DNA of 39,949 nt from Oscillospiraceae bacterium (GTDB lineage: Bacteria > Bacillota > Clostridia > Oscillospirales > Oscillospiraceae): NCBI GenBank assembly GCA_020025425.1, contig JAHHSD010000014.1:1-39949 (forward strand), read 5' to 3'. The notes beneath the pieces are model-generated. The model saw only the letters and a list, made by a program, of their open reading frames with translations, was not told the origin of the DNA and did not search any database. The position numbers were made by a program, and so were the translations under genes. Each line of letters starts with the position of its first letter. Within the stretch, counting starts at the first letter, position 1. Of this stretch, positions 14,484 to 22,909 are shown in pieces.

Positions 14484-14512
14484 AGCTTTCCCAAGTACAG
14501 GCTGTACGTCCT

Positions 14513-14541
14513 GGGGGGCGGAGAATGCTCCGCCCCCTTTG
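14513..14541 (+). terminator. Terminator or attenuator between DUF819 and dipeptidase genes
   Basis: GGGGGCGGAG pairs with CTCCGCCCCC around AATG, followed by TTTGATTTT. It would reduce rather than exclude co-transcription. Confidence 0.7.
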
Positions 14542-14571
14542 ATTTTCGACCGATGAATGGAGGATTTCACT

Positions 14572-15525
14572 ATGTATCCATATGGACTGATCGATCTGCA
14601 CTGTGACACTCTCGCCGACTGGAAATATGCCAACACCGGCAACCCCGACACCCTGGACGACCCGGGACGGGTGCTCTCTCTGAGCTCCATGCCCAAGGAG
14701 GTCAACTGGTGCCAGTTTTATGCCATTTACATTCCTGATGAGCACACAGGCCAAGGCGCGGTGGACTACTACGAAAAAAATCGTCAGAATTTCGACCGCC
14801 AGATGATCCTGTTCCAGGACCGGATTGCCCCCTGCCGCACCGCCGCCGACATCGAGGCCGCCTGGGCCGCCGGGAAGCGGGCCGCCGTCCTCACCCTGGA
14901 GAACGGCTCCGCCTTTGCCGGGCGAATGGAGCGCATCAAGCTGATGGCCGACCAGGGCGTGCGCTGCGTCACCCTGGTGTGGAACAGTGAAAACGAGATC
15001 GGCTCCGGCCACACCACCCAGCACGGCCTGTCCGCCTTCGGCCGGGAGGCCGTCCCTGAGCTGGAGCGCAACGGCGTGCTGGTGGACGTGTCCCACCTCA
15101 ACGACCCCGGCTTTGAGGATCTGATGGGCGTGGTCAAAAAGCCCTTTGTGGCCACCCACTCCAATGCCCGCGCCATCTGCTCCCACAAGCGCAACCTCAC
15201 CGACGACATGATCCGGGAGATGGTCAAGCGCAACTGCCTGATCGGCCTGAATTACTTCGTCAAATTTTTGCGGGACGACGGCGAGGTCACCAGCCTGGAC
15301 GCTCTGATGCCCCATGTGGAGCACTTCTTCAAGCTGGGCGCCGAGCACATCCTGGCTCTGGGCTCCGACTTCGACGGATCTTCCCTTCCCGACTGCCTGA
15401 ACACACCCGAAAAGGCCGCAGGCCTGTACCAGTTCTTCCTGGATCGGGGACTCACCAAGGACCAGGCTGAGGGCATTATGTACCGCAACGCCATGGACTT
15501 CTTCAAGCGCAACCTCACCATGTAA
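14572..15525 (+). CDS. Membrane-dipeptidase-type peptidase, family M19
   Basis: This 317-residue protein is a zinc dipeptidase of the renal dipeptidase family. Metal ligands are visible as DLHCDTLAD near residue 9, the glutamate in TLENGS, the histidines in VSHLN and THSNARAICSHKRNLTD, and the aspartate of LGSDFDGSS. Family members cleave dipeptides, including D-amino-acid containing ones. No signal peptide is present, so it acts in the cytoplasm. The ATG at 14572 has TGGAGGA 9 bases upstream; the in-frame start at 14557 overlaps that site. It follows the DUF819 gene, which may supply its substrate. Confidence 0.93.
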   Translation: MYPYGLIDLHCDTLADWKYANTGNPDTLDDPGRVLSLSSMPKEVNWCQFYAIYIPDEHTGQGAVDYYEKNRQNFDRQMILFQDRIAPCRTAADIEAAWAAGKRAAVLTLENGSAFAGRMERIKLMADQGVRCVTLVWNSENEIGSGHTTQHGLSAFGREAVPELERNGVLVDVSHLNDPGFEDLMGVVKKPFVATHSNARAICSHKRNLTDDMIREMVKRNCLIGLNYFVKFLRDDGEVTSLDALMPHVEHFFKLGAEHILALGSDFDGSSLPDCLNTPEKAAGLYQFFLDRGLTKDQAEGIMYRNAMDFFKRNLTM

Positions 15526-15527
15526 TG

Positions 15528-15565
15528 AAAAAACTCTCTGTGTCTGGGGACACAGAGAGTTTTTT
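15528..15565. terminator. Bidirectional-looking terminator after the M19 gene
   Basis: AAAAAACTCTCTGTGTC pairs perfectly with its complement around a 4-base loop and ends in TTTTTT. Confidence 0.92.
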
Positions 15566-15628
15566 GCAATTTTTTTCGTTTTCTGGGCATGCTATGAGCT
15601 GAATGCTTGGAGAGGAGCGGATCGGGAA

Positions 15629-16375
15629 ATGAAAAAAAAATCAGGCCGGGCCCTTTGTTTGACCGCTGCGCTGACGCTGGCGGTGACTGCCCTTCTGGCT
15701 CCCGGCACATACGCCCCGGCGAACAGCCCCGTTCCGGTGGAGCTGCCCGATCAGCCGCCTACGGTGGCCCTCACCTTTGATGACGGCCCCGGCGGCTCCT
15801 CTACTGTCCGGCTGCTGGATGCCCTGGCCCTGCGGGAGATCCCGGTCACCTTTTTTCTGGTCGGGAACCGCATTCCCGGCCATGAGGACCTGGTCCGCCG
15901 CATGGGGGCGGAGGGCCACCAGGTCGGGATCCACTCCTACTCCCACTGTCGGCTCGCCGGCCTCTCCCCCGCCCAGCTGGAGGAGGAGATCACGGAGACC
16001 CGCGATCAGCTCTGTGCCCTGCTTGGCCCGGGGACCTACTGGCTGCGTCCGCCCTATGGACTGCTGGATCCCGACCAGCGGCGCTGTCTGGACTGCCCCA
16101 TCGCCCTGTGGTCGGTGGACCCGGAGGACTGGAAGGACCGGGACACCCAGCGGATCGTCCACGCCGTGCTCTCCCGTGTCCAGGACGGGGATATCATCCT
16201 TTTCCACGATATCTACGACAGCTCCGTAGACGCCGCCCTCCAGGTCGCGGACGCCCTGCTGGACCAGGGCTTCTGCTTTGCCACAGTAGAGGAGCTGCTG
16301 GCCCAGTGCGGTACTGCCCCGGAAAACGGCCGGATCTACCGGCGGGCACCCTTGTCCCAGAACTCAGGTCAGTGA
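15629..16375 (+). CDS. Exported polysaccharide deacetylase (NodB domain)
   Basis: This 248-residue protein has an N-terminal basic and hydrophobic segment (signal peptide or anchor, residues 1 to about 24) followed by a NodB domain. Motifs are TFDDGPG with the catalytic and metal aspartates, GIHSYSH with both metal histidines, RPPYG, SVDPEDW and LFHDIYDSS with the C-terminal histidine. Family members remove acetyl groups from peptidoglycan or other surface glycans. The ATG at 15629 follows GGAGAGGAGCGG with a spacing of about 12 bases. Its last seven bases overlap the convergent regulator gene. The substrate is not determinable. Confidence 0.9.
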   Translation: MKKKSGRALCLTAALTLAVTALLAPGTYAPANSPVPVELPDQPPTVALTFDDGPGGSSTVRLLDALALREIPVTFFLVGNRIPGHEDLVRRMGAEGHQVGIHSYSHCRLAGLSPAQLEEEITETRDQLCALLGPGTYWLRPPYGLLDPDQRRCLDCPIALWSVDPEDWKDRDTQRIVHAVLSRVQDGDIILFHDIYDSSVDAALQVADALLDQGFCFATVEELLAQCGTAPENGRIYRRAPLSQNSGQ

Positions 16376-17046
16376 TTCTCAGCCGTCACTTTCTCCTGGT
16401 GCTTCTGGATCGCGTAGTGATATCCGTTTTGGATATGGGCATTGAGCCCCAGCATCGCCCGGTTCAAATCCCGGTTCCGGAGTGCATTCAAAATTTCCAA
16501 ATGCTCCTCCACAATCTGTTTTTTGCGGGCTTCATCAGTGGCCGAGATATTTCGATCGTACAGAAGGACATCATTCAGCTGCTGCATCAGGATGGCCAGA
16601 TGCTTATTTCCACACCCCTTGATCCAAATATCATGGATTCTTGAGCTGAGGGCAACAAACTCGGAGGTACTGTCTGTATGCTCTGCCCGCTGGAGCATCG
16701 CTGCGATTGCCTGAATATCCTTCTCATTCAGCTTATCAAAATAGAGCCGCATGGCCATCATCTCCAGGGCCTCCCGGCACTGGAGCACCTCCAGCGTCTC
16801 GTCCTCGCTGAAGCCCTGCACCATGGCCCCCTTCCAGGGCTCGATGCGAACCAGCCCCTCCATACTCAGCATACGGAACGCCTCGCGCACCGGCGTGGCG
16901 CTGACCCCCAGACTCTTTGCTGTTCCGGACTCCGACAGCTTGGTCCCGTTCTGGAGCCTTCCGTCCAGAATGGCCTCCTTAATACTCTCATAGACGCGCT
17001 GATTCAGTGTCTGCCGTTTTACACCATCAATTTTGATCTGCTCCAT
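16369..17046 (-). CDS. GntR-family transcriptional regulator, FCD type
   Basis: This 225-residue protein has an N-terminal winged helix: QRVYESIKEAILDGRLQ, then LSESGTAKSLGVSATPVREAFRMLSMEGLV. A C-terminal helical FCD domain follows, with REALEMMAMRLYF, a metal-type histidine in LSSRIHDIWIKGCGN, and EEHLEILNALRNRDLNRA. FCD regulators usually repress catabolic genes and release DNA when bound to an organic acid or amino acid. The ATG at 17046 is preferred to the GTG at 17100; GAGGGA lies 8 bases upstream. It lies just downstream of the M29-AbgT-M20 operon on the same strand but has its own promoter. Palindromes at that operon's promoter are its likely targets. Confidence 0.88.
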   Translation of the reverse strand: MEQIKIDGVKRQTLNQRVYESIKEAILDGRLQNGTKLSESGTAKSLGVSATPVREAFRMLSMEGLVRIEPWKGAMVQGFSEDETLEVLQCREALEMMAMRLYFDKLNEKDIQAIAAMLQRAEHTDSTSEFVALSSRIHDIWIKGCGNKHLAILMQQLNDVLLYDRNISATDEARKKQIVEEHLEILNALRNRDLNRAMLGLNAHIQNGYHYAIQKHQEKVTAENH

Positions 17047-17125
17047 ACCCGCAGTCCCTCGTTTCTTCGGTCCTCTCAGTGTTCCACGGTTCACCCGCAC
17101 ACCGAATAAGTCGTTTTTCTACTTG

Positions 17126-17155
17126 ATTATAGCAAGCTGTACTCAAAAATGCCAG
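17126..17155 (-). promoter_or_regulatory. Likely promoter of the GntR gene
   Basis: On the minus strand CTGGCA (17150-17155) and a perfect TATAAT (17126-17131) are 18 bases apart. Confidence 0.55.
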
Positions 17156-17180
17156 TCATGTTCCATTATATTTAAGCACA

Positions 17181-17216
17181 AAGAGACTTGCTGCCTCAGC
17201 AGACAGCAAGTCTCTT
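17181..17216 (-). terminator. Hairpin downstream of the M20 operon
   Basis: AAGAGACTTGCTG and its complement form a 13-bp stem, followed on the minus strand by TTTGTG. A second inverted repeat, TGTCAAAA with TTTTGACA, lies next to it at about 17226-17254. Together they probably end the operon. Confidence 0.65.
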
Positions 17217-17278
17217 CAGCTTGTCAAAAAAGTCTGTTGCCTCTCTTTTGACAGTCTCTTTTCACGGTTTGAACAGGA

Positions 17279-18382
17279 TCAGCCCTTCATCAGTGCCAGA
17301 ACCAGCTCAGAGGCCTGTTCCAGGCGCTCGACCTTGATCTGCTCTGTCAGGGTGTGAGAGCCCTCCATGCCGGTAGACACATTGACCGCTGTGATTCCCA
17401 GCGTGTTGAGCATATTGGCATCGCTGCCGCCGCCTGTAGCCTGCGTGAAGGGGTGTACGCCAATGCTCTCACAGCATCTCATCAGCTCTGCCACAACGGG
17501 GTGGTCATCCGGAATATCGTAGCCCAGATAGGACTCCCTGATCTCATACTCCAGCTCCGCGCCCATCTCGCTGCATGCGTCCTTCAGACACTGTACCATA
17601 TGCTCTGCCTGGGCATACAGCTTCTCCTTACTCCGACTTCTGACCTCAAAGACAAGGTCTGCCCGGGGAGAAATAATGTTCGTGGCACCGACGGCATTGA
17701 AGGTACCAATGTTGGCTGTGGTCTCCTCATCCACCCGCTGGAGCTTCATGGCAGTGAGTGCCCTGGCGGCCACCAGAATGGCGGAGACGCCCTTCTCCGG
17801 CGCATTTCCGGCATGTGCTGCCACACCTTTCACGGTGGCTGTCAGCTTGAGCTGTCCGGGAGAGGCCGTAACAATCCGGCCGACTTCCTTGCTGGTATCA
17901 AAGACGGCGGCATACTTGGCCTTGAGCATGTCAGGCTTAATTGCCCTGGCACCCCACATGCCCACCTCCTCACCCACAGTGAAGAAGATTTGCAGGGGAC
18001 GGGTGGAAATACCCGCTTCCCTGACGGTGTGGAGCGCCTCCATAATCGCAGCCACTCCGGATTTATCGTCGGCGGCCAGGATGGTGTCTCCGCTGCTCCG
18101 GATATAGCCATCCTCGCACACCACCGGCTTGATCCCGTTTCCGGGGACAACCGTGTCCAGATGCGCACACAGGATGAAGGCTTCCTTGCTCCGGTCACCC
18201 TCCAGCTCTACCTCCAGGTTGTAGCCGTTGGTGGGGCCCTGGGCCTGGAAGGTTTTGGGGGAATATCCCATTTCCTTCAGGTCCTGCTCCACCCGATGGC
18301 ACATCTCCAGCTCGTTGCCGCTCTCGCTGTCAATCTGGACATAGCTCAAAAAGTTCTCTAATAATCTCTTTTTATTTGTCAT
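17279..18382 (-). CDS. M20-family zinc peptidase, PepT-like
   Basis: This 367-residue cytoplasmic metallopeptidase has the M20 layout. The first metal site is CAHLDTVVPGNGI, the second SGDTILAADDKSG, then the catalytic and metal glutamates in FTVGEEVGMWGA, the dimerisation domain with GVAAHAGNAPEKG, and a last site TGGGSDANMLN. PepT-type enzymes cleave tripeptides. In the AbgT context it may instead hydrolyse an acyl-amino acid or aminobenzoyl-glutamate-like substrate, although it is not of the AbgA/AbgB subtype. It lies 4 bases after the AbgT gene and is the last gene of the operon. Confidence 0.9.
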   Translation of the reverse strand: MTNKKRLLENFLSYVQIDSESGNELEMCHRVEQDLKEMGYSPKTFQAQGPTNGYNLEVELEGDRSKEAFILCAHLDTVVPGNGIKPVVCEDGYIRSSGDTILAADDKSGVAAIMEALHTVREAGISTRPLQIFFTVGEEVGMWGARAIKPDMLKAKYAAVFDTSKEVGRIVTASPGQLKLTATVKGVAAHAGNAPEKGVSAILVAARALTAMKLQRVDEETTANIGTFNAVGATNIISPRADLVFEVRSRSKEKLYAQAEHMVQCLKDACSEMGAELEYEIRESYLGYDIPDDHPVVAELMRCCESIGVHPFTQATGGGSDANMLNTLGITAVNVSTGMEGSHTLTEQIKVERLEQASELVLALMKG

Positions 18383-18386
18383 GGCA

Positions 18387-19955
18387 TTAACCCAGCATCA
18401 GAGGAGCCCCAGGGCCCAGAGGCAGTCCGGTCAGCATCCAGATCACCAGCAGAGCAGACCAGCCAATCATAAAGAAGATGGTATAGGGCAGCATCATGGA
18501 GATGAGGGTGCCGATGCCGGCCTTGTCATCATAGCGGCGGGTAAAGACAACGATGGTGGCAAACTGGCTCATCAGGGGGGTGATCAGATTGGTGCAGGAG
18601 TCACCGATACGATAGGCACACTGAGCCAGCTCGGGAGAGAAGCCCAGCAGCATGAACATGGGCACGAACACGGGAGCCAGGAAGGTCCACTTGGCGGACG
18701 CGGAACCCATGAACAGGTTGGCGAAGGCGGAGAACAGCACAAACAGGAGCATCAGGGGGATGGGACCGATGCCGGCGGACTCAAAGAACTTGGCGCCCTT
18801 CAGTGCAATGATGGTACCCACCTGGGTGTACTTGAAGTAGTTGATAAACTGAGAGGAGACAAAGACCAGTGCAATGTAGCTGCTCATGGTAGCCATGGCA
18901 TTGCCCATGGAGCTGCACACATCCCGGTGGCTGGTAAAGGTACCGGCCTTCTTGCCATAAAACACAGCGGGCACCAGGAAGAAAATCATGATCAGCGGGA
19001 TGATGCCGTTCATGAAGGGGGACTTCTCAACCAGGCTGCCGGTCTCGGGGTTTCTCAGGAAAGAGTTGCTGGGGATGAGAATTGCGATGATGCCAATGAC
19101 CATGATCAGGAACACCATGTTGGCCAGCTTCAGGGCCTTGGTCTCCATGGGATTGAGAGAGTTATCGCCAAAGTCCACGATATCCGTAGTTCTGTGATAC
19201 TCGCCCAGTCTGGGCTCCACGATCTTGTCGGTCACCAGGGTGCCGATGATGGTAATGAGAATGGTGGAGGTACACATGAAGAACCAGTTACCGGTGGGCA
19301 GCACCTCATAGGCGGGGTCGATGATCTTGACCGCCTCATTGGTGATACCGGCCAGCATGGGGTCCAGGGTACCGATCAGCATATTGGCGGAGAAGCCGCC
19401 GGACACACCGGCAAATGCCGCAGCCAGACCGGCCAGGGGGTGACGGCCATAGGCCATAAACATCAGAGCGCCAATGGGAATCAGCACCACATAGCCGGCG
19501 TCACCGGCGATGTTGGACATGATGCCCAGGAACACCACGATGGGGGTAATGATCTTGCGGGGAGTGATCTGCACGGTCTTTTTCAGCAGAGCGCCGATCC
19601 AGCCGCTGGACTCGGCTACGCCAACGCCCAGCATGGCCACCAGAACCACGCCCAGAGGAGCAAATCCTGTGAAGTTGGAAACAGCATGCTCCAGCATGTA
19701 CACAACACCGCTGAGGTTAAACAGACTCTTTACTTCTATGTTCTGTGTCTCAATCTCGCCTGTGGTACGATTGATCAAATCACCTACCTCGGAGAATCCG
19801 ATGGCAGACAGGATACCAGACAGGACCACAATCCCGAGGGCGAACAGGGCAAACAGGGCCATAGGGTGGGGCAGCTTATTGCCCAGTCGTTCCACGCCAT
19901 TCAAAAACCGATTGAATAAAGATGGTTTTTTCTGCTTTGTTGCTTCGTTCTTCAT
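18387..19955 (-). CDS. AbgT-family transporter
   Basis: This 522-residue integral membrane protein has about eleven hydrophobic segments. Family features are NRFLNGVERLGNKLPHPMALF at the N-terminus, VGVAESSGWIGALLKK, GIMSNIAGDAGYVVLIPIG, AFAGVSGGFSANMLIG and the C-terminal YRIGDSCTNLITPLMSQF. E. coli AbgT takes up p-aminobenzoyl-glutamate, and other members export sulfonamides. Here the neighbours are two peptidases, which suits import of an amide-linked amino acid. AAGGAGG lies 8 bases before the ATG. It lies between the M29-like and M20 genes. Confidence 0.92.
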   Translation of the reverse strand: MKNEATKQKKPSLFNRFLNGVERLGNKLPHPMALFALFALGIVVLSGILSAIGFSEVGDLINRTTGEIETQNIEVKSLFNLSGVVYMLEHAVSNFTGFAPLGVVLVAMLGVGVAESSGWIGALLKKTVQITPRKIITPIVVFLGIMSNIAGDAGYVVLIPIGALMFMAYGRHPLAGLAAAFAGVSGGFSANMLIGTLDPMLAGITNEAVKIIDPAYEVLPTGNWFFMCTSTILITIIGTLVTDKIVEPRLGEYHRTTDIVDFGDNSLNPMETKALKLANMVFLIMVIGIIAILIPSNSFLRNPETGSLVEKSPFMNGIIPLIMIFFLVPAVFYGKKAGTFTSHRDVCSSMGNAMATMSSYIALVFVSSQFINYFKYTQVGTIIALKGAKFFESAGIGPIPLMLLFVLFSAFANLFMGSASAKWTFLAPVFVPMFMLLGFSPELAQCAYRIGDSCTNLITPLMSQFATIVVFTRRYDDKAGIGTLISMMLPYTIFFMIGWSALLVIWMLTGLPLGPGAPLMLG

Positions 19956-19993
19956 AATACTACCTCCTTAAAATCAGACCATTTCTCCTTTTC

Positions 19994-20962
19994 TCAGATC
20001 TTTACTACTCCATTCTCCATCAGAGTCTTGCCGTCTGCCACAATGGTACCGTTTTTCATAATCACGTCATAGTGGCAGGCCGCCTTGACCGTACCGCCCA
20101 GGGTGATGCTGGTACCAATACCAATGTGACAGGAGCCAAACACACCCTCGTCCTCCAGCATGAAGCCGCAGAAGCTGCACTTGGGGTTCAGGCCCACGCC
20201 ATGCTCTGCAATGTTATAGACATTGGGGTCATTCTTCGCCTTCAGATCGTCAGCCAGCATCTGGGCCTGCCGTCCGCCGGTGATCTCCACAATGCGGCCA
20301 TTCTCCACCTTCAGCGTCACGGGCTCCTCCAGCACGCCAATGCCGATATAGGGGATGCTGCCATCCGCCACGATCACACCGTTGGCCGTACCCTCCAGGG
20401 GGGAGACGTTGGCTTCAACAGTGGGCAGAGTGGAGAATTCGCCCTTTTCCACCATGCAGTAGAGGTGGTTGCCTCTGCGGCCTTTTGCGGAATACTCCAG
20501 ATGGGTGCCGGAGGGGGAAGTCAGCACGATCTTCTCGCTGCCGGCCATCGCCTGTGCCATACGGATGCAGATGGGCTTCAGCTCCTCGAAATTTCCTTCG
20601 ATGCCGCCGTGGATCATCATCTCCTCGGTAAAGTGGGTCAGCACCAAACCTCTGGAGCCGGCCGCAATGGCCTCCTTCACCGCGTGGGTGTGCGTAATTG
20701 AGCGCCCCACCACCGAAACAAAGGCATCGCTGGCCTTCATCGCTGCGGCGATGTTCTTGGGGGGCTCCTCACCATCTCTCGTGCGGCCCTTCATAATGCA
20801 GATGGTGGGCTCGGCGCCAATTCTGGCCGCCTCCGTGGCCAGCGCCTCCGCAATGCTCAGTCTGGAAAGCTCAGTGACAATCAGGAACTGCTCCCCCTCC
20901 TGCAGCTTGATGCAGGTGTTGATGACCTTGGATGCACCCTTTGACATGTAGAAATTGTTCAT
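19994..20962 (-). CDS. M29-like aminopeptidase / NicX-like metalloenzyme
   Basis: This 322-residue cytoplasmic protein resembles the thermophilic aminopeptidase (M29) and 2,5-dihydroxypyridine dioxygenase (NicX) group. Visible features are an N-terminal LQEGEQFLIVTELSRLSIAE segment, VGRSITHTHAVKEA, SPSGTHLEYSAKGRRGN, then NIAEHGVGLNPKC and a GSCHIGIGTSITLGG-like C-terminal metal region with several His and Glu. I cannot tell peptidase from ring-opening dioxygenase, although the peptidase context favours the former. The ATG at 20962 is chosen because AGGAGG lies 6 bases before it; the upstream in-frame ATG at 20968 touches that site. First gene of the operon. Confidence 0.78.
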   Translation of the reverse strand: MNNFYMSKGASKVINTCIKLQEGEQFLIVTELSRLSIAEALATEAARIGAEPTICIMKGRTRDGEEPPKNIAAAMKASDAFVSVVGRSITHTHAVKEAIAAGSRGLVLTHFTEEMMIHGGIEGNFEELKPICIRMAQAMAGSEKIVLTSPSGTHLEYSAKGRRGNHLYCMVEKGEFSTLPTVEANVSPLEGTANGVIVADGSIPYIGIGVLEEPVTLKVENGRIVEITGGRQAQMLADDLKAKNDPNVYNIAEHGVGLNPKCSFCGFMLEDEGVFGSCHIGIGTSITLGGTVKAACHYDVIMKNGTIVADGKTLMENGVVKI

Positions 20963-21186
20963 TCTCATCCTCCTAATTATATATTCTATAGAATTGTATC
21001 CGTCAGTGTATCTCACTTCTTGTTTTATATTCTATAGTATATATACTATTTAATATAAGTCAACTGTTTTTTGCACTTTAACCATTATATACGAAATATA
21101 TTCTATTTTTTTGTTTAATTTACCAACAATCTGTACCTGTCATGAAGAATCAGCCGGCCAACGGCCGGCATTCGCAACATAAAAAT
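20963..21186. promoter_or_regulatory. AT-rich control region of the M29-AbgT-M20 operon
   Basis: A very AT-rich leader and promoter region has no ORF. It contains two related palindromes: ATTCTATAGAAT at 20983-20994 in the leader and ATAGTATATATACTAT at 21034-21049 over the -10. A related ATATTCTAT segment occurs near 21100. Repressor operators are the simplest reading. Confidence 0.6.
21034..21063 (-). promoter_or_regulatory. Operon promoter overlapped by a palindrome
   Basis: On the minus strand TTGACT (21058-21063) and TATACT (21036-21041) are 16 bases apart. The perfect 16-bp palindrome at 21034-21049 covers the -10, as a repressor site would. Confidence 0.6.
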
Positions 21187-21226
21187 AAAAGAGCAGACAG
21201 AGGTTTTAAGCCCTCTGTCTGCCCTT
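21187..21226. terminator. Terminator downstream of rpiB
   Basis: GCAGACAGAGG pairs with CCTCTGTCTGC around a 7-8 base loop, with T-rich sequence on both sides. A separate GCCGGCC/GGCCGGC hairpin lies just to the left at about 21153-21170. Confidence 0.8.
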
Positions 21227-21302
21227 TTCACCGTTCTGTAAAGGATAACCGACCTCAAAGTCGGTCCGTTTTTAATAACTTACAATATAAAACTGCGCAC
21301 CC

Positions 21303-21740
21303 TCAGTCCTTCTCAATGTCCATCATCAGATTGACGCGGCGCAGGTGGCGGCCGCCCTCAAACTCGGTGGACAGGAACACGTCCACCATCCGCTCGGCCA
21401 GGTTGGGGCCCACGATGCCGGCGCCCATAGCCAGCACGTTGGCGTCGTTGTGGCGGCGGGTCATCTCGGCGGTGAAGGAATCGGAACATAGGGCCGCACG
21501 GACGCCCTTCACCTTGTTGGCGGACATGGAGATGCCCACGCCGGTGGTACAGATCACAATTCCCTTCTCGCACTTGCCGCTGGCTACCAGCTCACCCACT
21601 GCCTTGCCGTAGATGGGGTAGTCGCAGCTCTCGGGGCTGTCACAGCCCACGTCCTCACATACAATTCCCTTCGAAATCAAATAGGCCTTCAGATGCTCCT
21701 TGAGTGCGTATCCTCCGTGGTCAGAACCAATCGCGATCAT
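21303..21740 (-). CDS. rpiB: Ribose 5-phosphate isomerase B (RpiB/LacAB family)
   Basis: This 145-residue cytoplasmic enzyme interconverts ribose 5-phosphate and ribulose 5-phosphate in the non-oxidative pentose phosphate pathway. IAIGSDHGGYALKEHLK at the start, CDYPIYGKAVGE, the CTTGVGISMSANKVKGVRAAL loop with the catalytic cysteine, and HNDANVLAMGAGIVG are all as in the family. AGGAGG lies about 7 bases upstream of the ATG. The PHP phosphatase gene ends 26 bases upstream, so both may share the promoter at 22652. Allose 6-phosphate isomerase activity cannot be excluded. Confidence 0.95.
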   Translation of the reverse strand: MIAIGSDHGGYALKEHLKAYLISKGIVCEDVGCDSPESCDYPIYGKAVGELVASGKCEKGIVICTTGVGISMSANKVKGVRAALCSDSFTAEMTRRHNDANVLAMGAGIVGPNLAERMVDVFLSTEFEGGRHLRRVNLMMDIEKD

Positions 21741-21766
21741 AAATGGTTACCTCCTCATTTTTCTCA

Positions 21767-22573
21767 TCACAATTTCTTAAACTGCGGTCTGCGTTTTTGA
21801 TAGACTGCCTGATAGCGGAAGCCCGCAGCCTTCAGCAGCTCATGTGCCCGTGTAAAACCCTGCCCGATCCCAGAGGGGGTGTGGGCATCGGAGCCCACGG
21901 TGATGATCTCACCTCCGCAGTCCCGGTAGAGCTCCAGCACCGGGATCCACTCCTCCAGGGTTCGTCCACAGTAAGTGTTCAGCTCGATCCCCATGCCAGA
22001 GTCGGCGGCCGCGGTCAGGATATCCCGCAGCTGGTCCCAGTATCGCTCCAGTGTAACCGGTCCGTCCGCCATTTTGTTCATGTAGCGCAGCGGATAGATC
22101 ACATGGCCCAGGACATCACAGCAGCCTGCCGCCTGCACCAGCCCGGCCATGGACTTGAAATAATCATCCAGAGCGGCATAGCAGACATCCCTTGTACTGT
22201 AATCCATGCGGCACAAATCAGCTCCGCCCGCGGCCAGACTCAGATTATGAATAGACCCGATGACAAAATCCAGCGGGATCTTGTCCAGGACCCGGCGCGC
22301 GCAGTTCGGATCGGCAGCCGCTCCGCCCAATTCCAGCCCCAGCCGCAGACGTAAGCGGCCGTCAAAGACTGCCTGTGCCTGTTCAAACTGGTCCAGAATC
22401 GGCTGGCAGTCCAGGTCATACACCCGATTCCCGTCCACATCGATCAGATCAAAGTGGTCCGTTACACACAGCTCATTCAGTCCCATTCGGACGGCCTGCT
22501 CGGCCTGTTCTGTCAGGGGCGTCCGGCTGTCGGGCGAACATTGGGTATGGATGTGGTAGTCCGCAAAATACAT
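21767..22573 (-). CDS. PHP-domain phosphatase, histidinol-phosphatase type
   Basis: This 268-residue protein has the PHP metal motifs. They are DYHIHTQCSPDS at residues 5-16, ELCVTDHFDLID, GLELGG, FVIGSIHNL, VLGHVIYPLRY, IELNTYC and the final VGSDAHTPSGIGQGF. HisJ/HisK-type enzymes dephosphorylate histidinol phosphate, but many gut paralogues have other substrates and no his genes are nearby. The ATG at 22573 is preferred to the in-frame start at 22717; GGAGGG lies 5 bases before it and the extension shows no PHP similarity. It is followed closely by rpiB. Confidence 0.85.
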   Translation of the reverse strand: MYFADYHIHTQCSPDSRTPLTEQAEQAVRMGLNELCVTDHFDLIDVDGNRVYDLDCQPILDQFEQAQAVFDGRLRLRLGLELGGAAADPNCARRVLDKIPLDFVIGSIHNLSLAAGGADLCRMDYSTRDVCYAALDDYFKSMAGLVQAAGCCDVLGHVIYPLRYMNKMADGPVTLERYWDQLRDILTAAADSGMGIELNTYCGRTLEEWIPVLELYRDCGGEIITVGSDAHTPSGIGQGFTRAHELLKAAGFRYQAVYQKRRPQFKKL

Positions 22574-22651
22574 AGATCCCTCCGAAGTTTGCAGGCTGTA
22601 TCCCTGATACGAAGGCAGCTCTGCGCCACAGCAGTGGCTTGAATCGCTCTC

Positions 22652-22680
22652 ATTATAAGATGTTTTCTTAGGTATTGCAA
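22652..22680 (-). promoter_or_regulatory. Promoter of the PHP phosphatase-rpiB unit
   Basis: On the minus strand TTGCAA (22675-22680) and a perfect TATAAT (22652-22657) are 17 bases apart. The rest of 22574-22909 holds no gene; it is the divergent promoter region shared with the acyltransferase gene. Confidence 0.75.
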
Positions 22681-22909
22681 GGCTTTGGAGGGCGATTCCC
22701 GGCGTATTTTGTTCCATTTTGCAAATGATTCCTCGTTTTCTGTTCTTTCTCCCCCAAATACAGCCGGAACGCCATGCGCTCCGCAGGTCTGTTTCCCCGC
22801 TGCCCTGTAATTTCTTGGCTATTCTCCGGGAATCCGTGACTTTTTTCTCCGCTTATGGTAGGATAAATCTATCAAAGCAGATCAGCTGCAATGGAATGGA
22901 GGCGGGATC

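Noticed and set aside
18381..19919. 512-residue plus-strand ORF opposite the AbgT gene
   Set aside because: His/Gln/Gly-rich translation is typical of the antisense of a GC-rich membrane protein; the AbgT motifs are on the other strand.
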